From Tetrapyrgos nigripes (Eukaryota > Basidiomycota > Agaricomycetes > Agaricales > Campanellaceae): DNA of 64,000 nt. Of the stretch, positions 1-11,869 are shown in pieces. The first letter of the stretch is position 1. Each line of letters starts with the position of its first letter. The notes beneath the pieces were generated by a model. The model made no database searches. It was not told the origin of the DNA and was given only the letters and a program-made list of their open reading frames with translations. Location of the stretch: positions 1 to 64,000 of the forward strand of contig JAACJM010000104.1 in assembly GCA_013368315.1 (NCBI GenBank). Reading direction: 5' to 3'. The position numbers and the translations under genes were made by a program.

Positions 1-356
1 ATAGTACTGAGGACAATGCTGAGCAGTATGGATCAGAGGGACAGAAGTGGACAGACTGAGGAACTATCTACAAAGCCCTGGAGTATATATATAAAAGTGC
101 GAAGGAGAACAAGATTAGATCAGCAGGTACTGATGGAAACAATCAAGGAATGATAATCAGGTATCTAAGTGATGTCAATATGTGTAACAGGTACAGATAT
201 GATCTGTCAATCAGAGAGATGATGCATCAAAGAAGATGGAAGCCATAGGTACAGGAAACATGATCTAGAACCAAAGAAGCGAAGAATGATGGAAGGGAGA
301 AAAATGATGGAAGGAGAACAAAGAACAGGGTCTAGAAGCGAAGGCATGAAGGGATT

Positions 357-2653
357 CATGACACACAAGCAGTATTTGATGAAACTTTGTTTCCTCGATG
401 TGATAAAAGCACAACAAACTCTAAATGACTACCAATAACATCGAAAGATGTACCAAACAATCCTAACGAGGATACTCGTCAAATGTTCAGCAAAGATGAA
501 GACGAACATTTCTACATACCAACCAACGCACCTTCTGAAAGGAGACCTGATGTTCAGCATGACAATGCTGACAGACAGAGTCCACAGAGATTGCCTCCGG
601 AAATGCCGCCCCCGAGATCTGGATCTGAACCTGAAACACCACCTCAGCTTCCACAGACACCTCCGAGGCGACCAAGGCAATCACCAAATCCGCCTCCTGC
701 ACCTAGACAAACTCAATGTGACAGGAGAGCACCAAAAACATTTGTACCAGACTCTAACCAAGCCTGGAGACAGGGGAGCGCTCGGCCCCCTGGTGTGTGT
801 GCACGCAATGCAGACAAACAGGTTGCAGCTGATAATTGCGACACTCATAGAGCCACAAGGGAATGTGAGGCATGGCAACAGCTAAACCAACCACACAGGA
901 TTGCAGCTGCAGAACCACAGGATCCCGGTCCTAGTTCTGCAGGACAAAGTGACTCAGGAGATGCTGATGAAGGTCTCAGGCCACAAACATCCACATCAGA
1001 CAATGAGAATTCTGCATCTAACACAGATGGAACCAATCTTTTAGAAGATCAGGCACAACTATGCCAGGAAGGGGGAGTACAGTTAATAAATCTCTTGCTT
1101 AATAATGCAATTGACTCCAAATCTCCCTGCAAATGGACACTCCAAGAAATATCGCTCCTACCAGATAGAGAGCAAGAGGAATGGAAAATCGCTTGCCGCG
1201 AAGGACTAGAGGTACTTCGCAGGTGCAGAACTTTTCAACTTGTAGATTGTCCTGAGAATAGAAAAGTCATAAAAAACTGATGGTAGAAAGAAGGCGAGAC
1301 TCGTCGCTAAAGGTTTTTCTCAGATTGAAGGTCTAGACTTTGATCAAGTCTTCTCTCCAGTTGTTCGCTTCGAGACAGTACGCCTTATCTTTGCATTGGC
1401 AGCCCTCAATAATTGGCACATCTCAGGTGTCGATGTTCGTAGTGCCTATCTTTATGGCATACTCAAAGAAGAGATCTATATGGAACAACTGGAAGGTTTT
1501 ATAGAACCTGGAAAAGAATGCAAAGTCATTCGGCTACTTCACGCTCTATATGGACTTAAGCAAGCTGGACTTGCTTGGTGGAAAGGTCTCGATAAGTCCA
1601 TGGCAGAACTTGGTTTTAAACGAATCAACTCTGATGCTAGAATCTTTGTATATAACAAAAATGGCCACATTGTCATTGCCATCATTATTTTGATGATGCC
1701 CTATTCTGTGGAGCAGACAAACAACTTGTGCTCGAACTGAAGGCGAAATTTATGAAGAATTGGGAATGCAGGGATCTTGGTGATGCCAAAGAATTTCTTA
1801 GGATGAACATTGTCAGAAAAGGCAACAAAATCTATCTCAATCAATGCACCTACCTCGAGAAGGTACTAGAACAATGTGGTATGCAAAACGCGAAAGCTTC
1901 TGTTACCCCATTACCTGCAGGATACTATCCTATAAAAAACAAAGCCCAAGTCGATCCAATTCTTTGACAAAAATACCAAACTGTCATCGGATCACTTCTT
2001 TATATCATGTTAGGAACTCTTCCTGACATAGCCTTCGCAGTTACCAAAATGGCACAGCACTCTGCAAACCCTTCAGATGATCATCTAAACAAAGCTCTTT
2101 GGATTTGCCGTTATCTTCTAGGTACTCAACACTACGCAAGAAAAAGATCACTGAAGCAGATCCAGATCCATTAGGAACTGGTCTCGCTGCATATACAGAC
2201 TCTGATTGGGCATCAGATCCAAATGATCATTGATCACATACTGGCTTCTTCCTAACGTTAGCCCATGGTACTTTTTCTTGGGCCTCTAGAGCTCAAACCA
2301 CAACTGCACTTAGCTCTACTGAAGCAGAGTACATGGCACTTAGTGATTGTAGTCGTCAAGTCATCTGGATAAAAGCTCTTTTAGAAGAACTTAATATAGA
2401 GATGAAAGCAATTGACATTTATGGAGATAATCAAGGATCTATCTTTATCGCATCCAACCCTGTTACGGAAAGACGTTCAAAACACATTGCTGTCAAGTAT
2501 CACTTCATCTGTGAACATGTAGCAAACGAAAATGTAACAATAAAGTTCATAGAAGGAAGCGATAACCCTGCCAATATGTTTACAAAGAACCTTGGCAAAC
2601 AAAAATTCAAGAAGTTTAGATCACAACTAGGACTTCAGTTTTATACGAGTTGA
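357..2653 (+). pseudogene. copia pol: RT and RNase H, multiply disrupted
   Basis: A frame starting near 357 has the post-integrase signature AVFDETLFPRC, then a proline-rich spacer and EEWKIACREGLEVL near 1175. The reverse transcriptase follows from KKARLVAKGFSQ (about 1285) through SGVDVRSAYLYG and ALYGLKQAG. RNase H motifs are TDSDWASD, SSTEAEYMAL and YGDNQGSIFIA, with the typical NPADMFTK-like tail (NPANMFTK) and a stop at 2651-2653. Damage: TGA at 426-428, a small deletion with frameshift near 1280, loss of the first half of the YVDD catalytic box with a frameshift near 1692, TGA at 1965-1967, a frameshift near 2140, and TGA at 2231-2233. The loss at the catalytic box alone would abolish activity. 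Confidence 0.88.
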
Positions 2654-2739
2654 GCCTTGGTACAACGTATTGATATAATGAAGATGAACCTCGGCTGCTT
2701 ATAGCGCCTTTATGCTTATGCGCACTAATGGTGCAGCTT

Positions 2740-2751
2740 AGCAAGGGGGAG
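2740..2751 (+). other. polypurine tract of the copia element
   Basis: GCAAGGGGGAG directly abuts the LTR start. In copia elements this tract primes plus-strand DNA synthesis. Confidence 0.75.
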
Positions 2752-3036
2752 TGTTGAATTGGCAAATTAGTAAGCAGCCATCAAACATTAGATTAGATAT
2801 AGATTAGATAGTAATCTAGTTAATTACGCTTACTGTACATCAGAAGTTCTTAGATAAGTAGTCACATGTACTATCTAGAACAGTATAAAAGGGCTCCTAG
2901 ATTGCCCTACAACAATAAGGATTTCCCTTACTACTCATCGCTCATAACCTCTAACAAACTGCTCTAACAAGCACTTTTACATCCCCAGGTAAGTATGCAG
3001 TTGCCGCTACGTATATAGAACATAGCCTGCTCAACA
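2752..3036 (+). repeat. 3' LTR of the copia element (285 bp)
   Basis: The LTR starts TGTTGA and ends TCAACA, a perfect 6-bp terminal inverted repeat that follows the purine tract immediately. It contains a TATA box, TATAAAAG at 2884-2891, as expected for an LTR promoter. The partner LTR is off the left edge, so the age of the copy cannot be estimated here. Confidence 0.85.
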
Positions 3037-3119
3037 AGAGTGGGCGTAATAGAGACGGAAGGGAAGAATTTCCTAACCCTGAGAATGAGGAAAAAGTGAA
3101 GAAGACGAGGAAGGACAGG

Positions 3120-3500
3120 GAGACGCACCACTCTCATGCTCAGGCAACCTCTTTAACCTCATCACTCCCTCGCACCTTTCCCCTCTCATTTGGATCCAAA
3201 TCCCAAATCATTATAATGCCATCATCACTTCCACTAGCTAATCACCTTCCAGAGTACATACACACATAGTGGGTATTGTCAGTCTGGTTTCACAAGACTA
3301 CTTTCAGAGTGTGCTCACCTCACAGTCAAAGCAGGTCCCATATGCATCACCAGGGTGCATAAGGACTTGGGGGGTTTGTTTAATGCTTCGGAGGTACGGT
3401 TGAGGATCGGTTTGGTTGACCCTATGGGGAATTTGGCATCGAGACCACCCCATCGTCCTCAAAGCCTTCTGAGACGCATAACGCCCCATCCAGTCTTCTG
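3120..3500 (-). pseudogene. WD40-repeat protein fragment
   Basis: On the minus strand 3243-3177 reads LASGSDDGIIMIWDLDP, a textbook WD40 blade. It is preceded by a LEGD-like turn that is out of frame by one base. Farther upstream (3400-3310) another plausible piece reads DAKFPIGSTKPILNRTSEAL and PALTV before a GTGAGC donor. No start, no other blades and a frameshift suggest a fragment next to the copia LTR. Which WD40 protein it came from cannot be told. Confidence 0.55.
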
Positions 3501-5221
3501 AATCAAAGTCGAGTATGTCAAGCCTAAGGTAATGACCACATCAGTAATGGTAGACATGGAAACAGTAAAAGAGAGAGGTGGGGAGGAGGGGGTTGGGGGG
3601 AATGAGAAATGTAGTCCAGACGAAAAGTTACAGAGACAGTGCACAGGCACCACCACAGCTGAAGACAGAGGAGGTTGCAAATAGAATGACGAGAAATAGC
3701 ATAGTACCAGTACTACCAGAGGCGTATGTAGATAGTGGGTGGAGGATGCCATCTATAACACAGATACAACGGAATAGACTTAGGAATGGAGAGAGGAGTG
3801 TAGGGTAACAGTTCTAGTGATGTAGGAGTGAGACCTCTGCCTCTTTACATGAAAAGGTGGTATGTTGAATGGTAGGATTTTATATGGAGGTAGCAGAAAA
3901 AGAACTGGGTCGAGACTCGAGCGAGGGCAAGGACTATTACTCACCTATGTCAGTGCTTCAGCTTCCAATAAAGATTTGATAGACCCAGGCCAGTGAGGAT
4001 AAGTAGACACGAGAGGACTTTCGGAAGGCTACAGTCATCATAGAAAGAAGAAATGAAGAAGATAAGCGTGTTGCAGAGTTCGAGTGGGTCATTGCTGTGC
4101 CCGTTTGTTTCCCAAACGAATCTTAGCTTGAACCACAACCACGGTGATGGATCAACGCAACTTCAGCCAGCTCATAGGCAGAGGTAAAACCCAAATCTTG
4201 TATTGATCTTGTCTGCTGCGACTTTCAAGTTTCAACCACCGTATCGGTATTGGTGTCAGGGATTGTTTCATTCTGGATCCCTTGCTCATACTTACCACTG
4301 AAATCATCTGAGTAATCTGTCTCTTGCAGCTTCCAAACACTATCATCTTGTTATCATCCAAAATGCCAGTTCAATGTCAATTATTACATCAAGAATGAAT
4401 ATCAAAGAATCAAGATTGACAAAGAAAAAGCTCAAGACATCCTCACGCTTCTGAGAAGAAGCCTAGACATTAACCCACGGGACAGTTACAAGTCGAAAGA
4501 TCATCAGATGGTTGGACACCTAGACATACTTGGAAGTCTCTTGGACTCGAAGCCTAGCACCAAGTTCCGTTCTTATATCTTTCATCCATCTCTGCCCACC
4601 GAGTCCTCCTGTGAGTTTCCAGCATAGACCCCTCTTCCTCATCGACACATACCCATGAGATTGTCTATTTGGATTGTGGTCGATGATAGCGATAGTCGTC
4701 TCAAGTATCAGGGGTTGTGGTCAGCATTGCCGTCTTGTTGCCGTCAAGCACTTTCAACAATACTCTCCGAGGTGATTAAACTGGGAACGTGACTCACATT
4801 TTAGTTTTGCTTCAATGATCAGTCAGGATTCGGCACTCGAGCAAGTCTTGAACCCTTGTGCTCCAATTTCGTAAGTGTGGCCTCAGGCTCAGAGTTGTGG
4901 GAGCATCGATTTCTATGTATTCTTTTCTCTCCGTCGAGTCTCTCTGGGCTTGTCCTTGATTCATTTCTCATTCTGTAGTGCTGCCACTGCTTGTGTCTCT
5001 TGCCAGCCTCCAAGTGTACGTTGCTTTGCCATTCACTCGTGCTTGAGTACTAGTATAGAGCCACAGCTCTGTTGTTCTTTTACAAGTACTGCTCGAGGAG
5101 TCTTGCGCAGATAGACTCAGTCAAACCAGGTTCAAGTAAGTGTATATGTTTTATTATCATCGTGATTTCTAGGGGTATAAGACTATCGGTCGTATCAGTG
5201 GTATCACATTCATGATTCCCT
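3501..5221. other. no confident gene
   Basis: Only short unrelated frames are visible. A stretch near 4455-4615 (plus) reads continuously up to a GTGAGT donor but matches nothing I recognise. A hydrophobic 24-codon minus-strand frame near 3690-3620 looks like a signal peptide but has no continuation. No RNA gene was seen. Confidence 0.4.
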
Positions 5222-5529
5222 GTGTTAGCAATGTTCCTCACGTTTGGCATCTGTATCAGACAACGTCGTTCTCATTCCCATCGGCATGATAACCCAACAT
5301 GTCCCAGATCCATGTTCTCAATCAAGACTTCCATCCCTACAATACCAACCTCAATGATGCTGGTCTCACTGCTGCAGAGCATATACGTCATAAAGCTTCC
5401 ATGGTGGAGACTACCCTGGAGCGAGAACAGAACTCTTTAGGACATCATGATATACCAGTCCCTGTGCAAGATGACCTGGATGTTGGACAGTTCTTCCCCC
5501 CTCTCCACCTTCCCATACTCATCCCCTAA
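5222..5529 (+). CDS. hypothetical protein fragment, ends QFFPPLHLPILIP
   Basis: The frame from 5299 to the stop at 5527-5529 reads as a real soluble protein piece: NQDFHPYNTNLNDAGL, then an Ala/His-rich helix and VPVQDDLDVGQFFPP. Upstream exons are not obvious. I do not recognise the family; it may be a remnant of a transposon-encoded protein. Codon use and lack of low-complexity bias support coding origin more than chance. Confidence 0.3.
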
Positions 5530-6019
5530 CTTCGTATCGGCATCCCTCTTACACAGCTCTCTGCAGATTTGATAAACTCCAGAATGGACAAGGAGTGGGT
5601 GTAGGGCATTACAGCACGTAAATATATCTGTTTCAATTTGGGGGCGATATTACCAGCAAAACGGAACAGAATGCGGAAGAAAGAATTAAAGGCATAATAG
5701 CACAGGATATAGCCAGAAAGAGATAAAAGAGATATAAAGTGCATTTGTAAAATTTACAGACAGACAAACTCAATGTATTCACAAACAGTAGGTAAAAGTA
5801 CAACTAAAATTGACCAGGCTCGCTAACGATCTATTCTTGGGCTGTTACATACAAAGATTTTTTTTTTCGAAATTTATAGAACAAGACAAAAACATATTGT
5901 ATTTGAGGATAAAAAAGAATCATCATTTCTTCTATTTCAGAATTGTTGGACGCAGCAATTTGAGGTTTTAGGACAGAGTAGTTTTCAAAAGACGAGAAAA
6001 AAACATACTGCAAGAATCA
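5530..6019. other. 3' flank of the CHAT gene, no gene seen
   Basis: AT-rich sequence with homopolymer runs. It probably contains the 3' end of the minus-strand CHAT transcript. No polyadenylation signal can be assigned with confidence. Confidence 0.35.
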
Positions 6020-6847
6020 CTAAACTCCGTAATGGACAAATGGAACCCACTTTACAAATTCCATCTCACCGACCTCCTTTCGCAAATGTTTGACAGCCAC
6101 ATGAAGAGCATACACTGCACTCTGTCTCGGGTTTCGAGACACCAGTTCGTCATGACACCCCAGGAGACTTGCGTAGAATTTATCAGCAACTATAGGTGCA
6201 TCCTTGTCCCCAATTGACCACATGGTAGTGATGACACTTGGATAACCTACAGCAAGCATACCAGCTGCAAGATGGACAGATTCTTCAGGGAGGTTCTCAT
6301 CACCTGCTGCTGTCTGACATGCAGAGAGGACTGCGAGTTCCACATTCTCAAGGGATAAGCACATCAAGTCATGGAGCTTGAGTCTTCCATCATAAAGAGC
6401 AAATGCACTATCGAGAGGGTTTTTCGAATCTTGAATTCCATGGCAAGCGAGATGGACAATCTCATACTTGCTCATTGCACTCTTGACAGTGTAAACAATG
6501 GCTTCATCATGAGTGAGATGGCAGCTATGCTCAGGTGATGTGTACATCTGGATAATCCCTGCCTCTTCTTTGGTACCAGGTAGAGGTGGCATGTCTGGTA
6601 TGGCAGGTTGGGAGATGATAAGGCCTTTGGGTTCTTCCCTTGGATCCTGCTGGATTTTACTATGACCAGAGCTGAGCATAGGGCTCAGCGTTGTAGTATA
6701 TGAGGAGACTGCAAAGTCAGAGAGTTTAATATTGTCTGAAGGATCTCTGGAACCATAGATCCCAGCAGCATGAAGAGGAAGAAAGGCCAGTGCCCCTATT
6801 GCACACCATGTAATATGAGGAAGACATTCTTCTGCAGCATAATGTAG

Positions 6848-6895
6848 CTATCTCCAAGTAAGTATCTCATCAATTAAACCAATATGAAGACTTAC
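6848..6895 (-). other. 48-bp intron in the CHAT pseudogene
   Basis: GTAAGT donor at 6895 and ATAG acceptor at 6848 (minus strand) join ILSEIEDV to LHYAAEECLPH in frame. Its normal ends show the gene was once spliced. Confidence 0.7.
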
Positions 6896-7785
6896 CACAT
6901 CTTCAATTTCAGACAAAATGGGTTGTACCACAGTGGACCATAGCCTAGCCAAAATTGATTTAAGGTGATTGTGACCCTGTACCCCTGCCGAGTGCAGTAC
7001 ACTGTATCATTCTTCATCACAATCAACTCTGACACCATTGTCACGGAGTGATGAAATCAGTGCTGAGTGCAACTCTTTTGCTTGGTTGGATGAAAAGTTG
7101 GGGAGAGCAATGTGGATAATATCCTGTGAAGAAGAAAGAATGAGGGCATCACAACATGACTCATCAACATTTACAATGATGACAGGTCCATTTGCAGCAG
7201 CAGGAGTAAGAGCAGACAGTTTCTTGGGCTTCAAGAAACTATCAAAGCCATCCAGCTTCCTGACTTTGGCAATGAGTGCTTCATATCTAGTTGCCAGTTT
7301 AGTATGCTGTTGTGCATGCATATTGATGTTCTTGATGACATCAGACTGCATGGATGTCCCAGCATTTTCAAGGTCCTGGGAAGCTATGACTAGTTGTTCA
7401 GCCAGATGGGGGTCTCGATCACGGAGATCATCCAGTGGTGATCACAACTGGAGTATCTGGCCCCAGACTATGCCATGACCTTCTTCCAACCACTCAACTG
7501 CTTGAGTGAGATTACCAACAGAAATGGCACTTGCAACAGCTGCATTGATGGTCCCACTAATTGTGGGCAATTCTTTGTAACGTTGCCAAACAAGCTGTGG
7601 AATGATTTCCAATGCCACATTGTATGCATCAAGTGCTGAGGAGGAGCCATGGTAAGCTGAATATAGGTTGCCCATCTACAAGCTGCAGTGTATTGGGTTA
7701 AAGGAGGGCCTGATGTATTTTCTGTAGCTTGCTGATAAGCTGAAGTTGCATTTTCAATGTCCCCCAGCTCACCAAGAGGCTCAAA

Positions 7786-9130
7786 TCAGCATTGGAAGGC
7801 ATTCCCAAGGTTGGTGAGCTGGTGTGCTTTGTTAGCATGGCCATCAGGAGTCAGATCAACAGCCTGTTGCTTGACCTGAATTGCATTCTCTATGTCTCTG
7901 AGCTCCCCAAGATGCTCAAATCGAAACTGGAAGCCATTCCCAAGGTTGGTGAGCTGGTCTGCTTTGTCAGCATGGCCATCAGGAGTCAGATCAATGGCCT
8001 GTCCCATGACCTGAATTGCATTCTCTATGTCTCCAAGTTCTCCAAGAAGCTCAAATCGACCCAGGAAGGCATTCCCAAGGTCAATGAGCTGGTGTGCTTT
8101 GTCAGCATGACCATCAGGAGTCAGATCAACAGCCTGTCTATTGACCCAAATTGCATTCTCTATGTCTCCAGGCTCCCTGAGATGCTCAAATCGATGCAGG
8201 AAGGCTCCCCCGAGGTTGATGAGCTGGCATGCTTTGTCAGCATGGCCATCAGGAGTCAAATCAACAGCCTGTCCATTGACCCAAATTGCATTCTCTATGT
8301 CTCCCAGCTCCCTGAGACGCTCAAACTGACACAGGAAGGCTACTCCAAGGTTATTGAGCTTACATGCTTTGTCAGCATGTCCATCAGGAGTCAGATCAAC
8401 AGCCTGTTGGTTGGCCCTAATTGCATTCTCTATATCTCCAAGCTCCCCAAGACACTCAAATCAACGCAAGAAGGCTCTCCCAAGGTTGGTGAGCTGGACT
8501 ACTTTGTCAGCATAGCCATCAGGAGTCAGATCACCAGCCTGTTGATTGACCTGAATCGCATTCTCTACATCTCTGAGCTCCCCAAGACACTCAAATTGAC
8601 ACAGGAAAGCATTCCCAAGGTTGATGAGCTGGCTTGCTTTGTGAGGATGGCCATCAGGAGTCAGATCAACAGCCTGTTGCTGGACCTGAATTGCATTCTC
8701 TATGTCTCTGAGCTCCCCAAGATGCTCAAATCGAAACTGGAAACCATTCCCAAGGTTGGTGAGCTGGCATGCTTTGTCAGCATGGCCATCAGGAGTCAGA
8801 TCAATGGCCTGTTGCTGGACCCAAATTGCATTCTCCATGTCTCTGAGGTCCCCAAGATGCTCAAATCGGTGCAGCAGGGCATTCCCAAGGTTGATGAGCC
8901 AGCTTGCTTTATGAGCATCACCATCAGGAGTCAGATCAATGACCTGTTGATTGACCCGAATTGCATTCTCTATGTCTCTAAGCTCCCCAAGACACTCAAA
9001 GCAACACAGGAAGGCTACTGCAAGATTGCTGAGCAGGCGTACTTTGGTAGCATGACCTTCAGGTGTGAGCTCAATGGCTTCCTCCATGAGTTGCACTGCA
9101 ATATCAATTGCAGCACAGTCTCCTGACCAT
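7786..9130 (-). repeat. ten tandem 135-bp TPR-coding repeats
   Basis: The anchor CCATCAGGAGTCAG recurs with exact 135-bp spacing (7841, 7976, 8111, 8246, 8381, 8516, 8651, 8786, 8921), with a diverged tenth copy near 9056. Each unit encodes about 45 residues with the pattern DLTPDGH…NLGNAF…FEHLGELRDIENAI. High similarity suggests recent expansion or gene conversion. The repetition also gives a long open frame on the opposite strand, which is a shadow. Confidence 0.9.
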
Positions 9131-9816
9131 TGAGGATGCTCTAGTAACTGCACTGCATACTCAGAGAACTTTTGGGCCTATTCAGATCCACATAGTTAGT
9201 GTACAGTAGACCATGATCTAGCCAACTGAAACAAACCTTTCTCAGGGACTCCCAATCAGATATATTCTGGACCAGCTTCCTCCTGAAAGTCACATCTGGT
9301 AGCAGACCAACTGCCCATTGCAAGAGTTGCACAGCATTAGTACTAGCATCAGGTTCTCCCAACCCCAGCAACTGCCTTGCATCATTGAGAAGGTTAATGG
9401 TGGCTTGTGGAGAATTGGTTCTAGCTTGATGGAGCTGGACTACTTGCTCATCAAACTGTTCTGATGGAAGACTCGACACCTCAGCCTGCTCCTCCATGAC
9501 AATAGGTATGTAGTTGGCAGAGCTGTCTTCTGTTGTCTATAATCCAGCTGTAAGTATGCTGGGTATTGCTTGACTACATATGTACATACCTCTGCAATAG
9601 ATTGTTCTAAGGACATGTTATTGACCATCTCAAGCTCCACAGCCTCATCTTCATGGTAGTTGGGTGTAGGCTGAGTAAGTGTTCCATCTGCCCCCTACAA
9701 TAGTTAAATTAGATATGTCAAGTATGTGATTGCAGGGAGTACATACTACATCTGTAGCTGAATCTCTCGTTGGATCCTCCAGTGGAATATTGGATGAAAA
9801 AATGTAGAGAAAAATG

Positions 9817-9872
9817 GGGAGGGGGAGGAGGAGGAGGAGGAGGAGGAGGAGTGTACTATCCGGGCTGGGGAT
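9817..9872 (+). repeat. (GGA)n tract plus conserved tail, copy 1
   Basis: A run of about nine GGA triplets is followed by GTGTACTATCCGGGCTGGGG. A second place in the window (25991-26030) has the same arrangement, GGA triplets then GTCTATTACCCGGGCTGGGA. Sharing a non-repetitive 20-bp tail is not explained by a simple microsatellite and suggests the end of a dispersed element. Confidence 0.5.
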
Positions 9873-9880
9873 CCGGAAGG

Positions 9881-10856
9881 AGATCAGCGATTTGGTTAAA
9901 TGCCAGAGGGTGGACAGCATCCCAAATAGATAAAGTTGATCTAAGTTTCTCTTTGGAATTGGTGGTCAGAATTGAGGTGTAAACGATGACTTACTACACG
10001 AACTTCTAGAACCAACAGAGGATGGGTTTCACAGAGGATAAAGCCAAATTATCGTTGAATAAAAATGTTCAGAGTTAGTACATATCTGCACAATGCTGAT
10101 CCATATAATGTACCAGGGAGTAATCAGTCTCAGAGTATGACCAGAGAGCACAGAGAAATTGAGCAAAGAAAGGATTCAAGGGAGCAAGTAAAACAACGGG
10201 GGGAGCAGAGATATGGCTGGAATTGATGCACAATAAGTACTGACAGGTAGGTCATGAACACGCCCGGAGTTGAAACAAATCAGTCAGAAGTGCTAAGAAG
10301 CAGTGGAAGCAAATTTCGTTGACAGGCTTGAGAAAACACATGACTCAAAGATGTTTTCCTCATGTGATCTTCATATTCTCCTTGATTGACTGTTCATTTG
10401 TTGTGCATCTGTCCAGCTTTGTCATGGCCAACAATGACCCCAGGCCAGGCACTGCAGTTCCGATATATCCCATTGCACTACCTGTGTGACAAGTGGAATT
10501 CATGCGAACACTTCTACATGATTTATGGCAATTGGCTGCACACTGATATTTTTAGATCTGTAATAATCCAATCAAAAGGCGGGCTAGTCATCTTATTGTA
10601 TGATACTCACATATACCAGGGCTTTCCTTCTGCTTTGCTAGAGTCCTTCCGGTTCAGCATTGCCTAGAGTGTCCATCGGGGTTAGGTCTGCTGTTCCTTG
10701 TCAAATGATGGTCCTGTTCATGTCGGCTCCCATAATCAATAAACAAAGCCTATGTTCAAGAACCCTCAGACGAACCAATATCTGATATGACTTAAGTTCC
10801 AATGGCACTCGAAGTATTCTGAGATAACTCCAATTGACTGAGATGCTTGCGCTGCT
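9881..10856. other. no confident gene
   Basis: A plus frame at 10386-10667 is open for 93 codons but has no recognisable motif. The rest is unassigned sequence upstream of the CHAT pseudogene and left of the 5-kb TIR element. Confidence 0.35.
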
Positions 10857-10859
10857 TCA

Positions 10860-11325
10860 CACGCCGGAAGTACGTTTCTATCGGCTCAACGGATAGATGA
10901 GCAGATAGGTGTACAGAAGTAGGATGTATTTGGAGTTCAGATATATATATACAAATAAATGCTATATTTCGACTCTAAATATTTGTACAGAAAGAATGTA
11001 CATCTGGAAACCCCTAATTACACTTGATAGGTAAACAAAAAGATAGCACATGTAATCTATGTAAAGATGTACAAAAAGACGCCTAATTTTGTATAGCTAT
11101 TTGAACAAAAGAAAGATAACCTTTTAAAGCTCCGGATATATGTCCAGAAATCCCGCATATCTGAGGCACAGATATGGGTGCAGATAGGAGTCCAAATGGA
11201 CCATCTATCCAGAGTTCAGATAGGTCTGCAGATATATCATATTTCCAGAGTCAGAATAGGACGCAGGCACATCAGTGGCTTGACGCAGTCGCATTTCCAA
11301 CGCATCCACTGCAAGACGCATCTGC
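10860..11325 (+). repeat. left TIR of the 5-kb element (~466 bp)
   Basis: It matches 15432-15894 in inverted orientation over its whole length, ending at GACGCATCTGC. Mismatches are mostly CpG against TpG or CpA. The inner edge abuts the oxidoreductase fragment directly. Confidence 0.9.
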
Positions 11326-11843
11326 ATCAGAAGTCGTCATGTACACTGTTGCTGTGAGAGATCTCAAACGTGCAGAAGCTTTTGCGAAGAAGGTCATTCA
11401 TGGATATGGGTAAACAAAATTTTTTTGATGAATATTGTATCCTGAACTGCCTGCGCTACCTCGGAGGCGGGAACCCGACAGAAATCCTCTCAGCTACCGC
11501 CGTACCCTCGCATGACCCCAAAGTTGACCGCCGGATGACTACCACTCTTGCATTACTGAACGATATCATCGGTAATATCACCTCTGACCTTGGTATACCC
11601 TGGAAGTTCAGCTTTATCCCTTCAATGCCTCAAATACGCACCACAGTAGAATGCGATAGTGGTTCCGCCAGTTTGCTCAATTTTGTGTTGCGGACGTTGT
11701 ATCATACGATAACTGTCAACGAGAAGAATGGGACGAAGTCGGTTACGTGTAAGGAGAAAGTGTACACATTTGCTGATGGAAAGATGGAGGGTAAAGGAGA
11801 GCAATGGTGGTTGACGTATAGATATATGTTGGAGGCATTTGTG
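11326..11843 (+). pseudogene. captured Gfo/Idh/MocA oxidoreductase fragment
   Basis: Immediately inside the left TIR, 11326-11408 reads VVMYTVAVRDLKRAEAFAKK, the end of the Rossmann segment of fungal xylose/dihydrodiol-dehydrogenase-like oxidoreductases. From about 11430 it jumps to the C-terminal domain: LNCLRYLGGGNPTEILSA, HDPKVDRRMTTTLAL, SDLGIPWKF, IPSMPQIRTTVEC, TLYHTITV, ADGKMEGKGEQWW and YRYMLEAF. The NAD-binding start and the central catalytic part are missing, so the piece cannot make an enzyme. After EAFV the match stops abruptly at about 11843. Internal loss plus sharp edges fit capture by the transposon. Confidence 0.8.
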
Positions 11844-11869
11844 CCCTCTCCAAATGCCAAATTCTCTGC

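Larger units (their letters stand above)
1..3036 (+). mobile_element. Ty1/copia retrotransposon remnant, 3' part with one LTR
   Basis: The coding order pre-RT spacer, reverse transcriptase, RNase H, purine tract, LTR is that of Ty1/copia elements. The 5' LTR, gag and integrase core lie outside the window or are unrecognisable; bases 1-356 show no readable frame. The reading frame is broken by stops and deletions, so the copy is dead. The 3' LTR begins TGTTGA and ends TCAACA, which fixes the right boundary. The target duplication cannot be tested because the left end is missing. Confidence 0.9.
6020..9800 (-). pseudogene. TPR-CHAT protein gene, inactivated by four TGA codons
   Basis: Reading on the minus strand: acidic N-terminal exons (…EDPTRDSATDV, then GADGTLTQPT…), a short helical region, ten 45-residue tetratricopeptide-like repeats (about 9130-7786), a coiled linker (VALEIIPQLVW…), and a C-terminal CHAT domain. 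CHAT is a caspase-like peptidase fold with a His-Cys dyad; HLACHG (about 6455) and VLSACQTAAGD (about 6325) carry these residues. The end is the stop at 6020-6022. Introns with GT-AG ends include 6848-6895 and ones near 9540-9590, 9180-9235 and 9695-9745. TGA codons fall at 8461-8463, 7786-7788, 7442-7444 and 7007-7009, and a frameshift lies near 7650. Such proteins are abundant in Agaricomycetes and are thought to act in signalling or immunity, but their substrates are unknown. The 5' end may have been altered by the (GGA)n element at 9817. Confidence 0.85.

Noticed and set aside
7792..9126. 444-codon plus-strand open frame with periodic sequence
   Set aside because: It is the antisense of the 135-bp TPR-coding repeats; the minus strand has the conserved TPR pattern and the CHAT domain downstream.
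9770..9982. Glycine-run protein ending VYYPGW
   Set aside because: The Gly run is the GGA repeat read in one frame. The shared tail with 25991 is better explained as a DNA repeat, since flanking codons differ.
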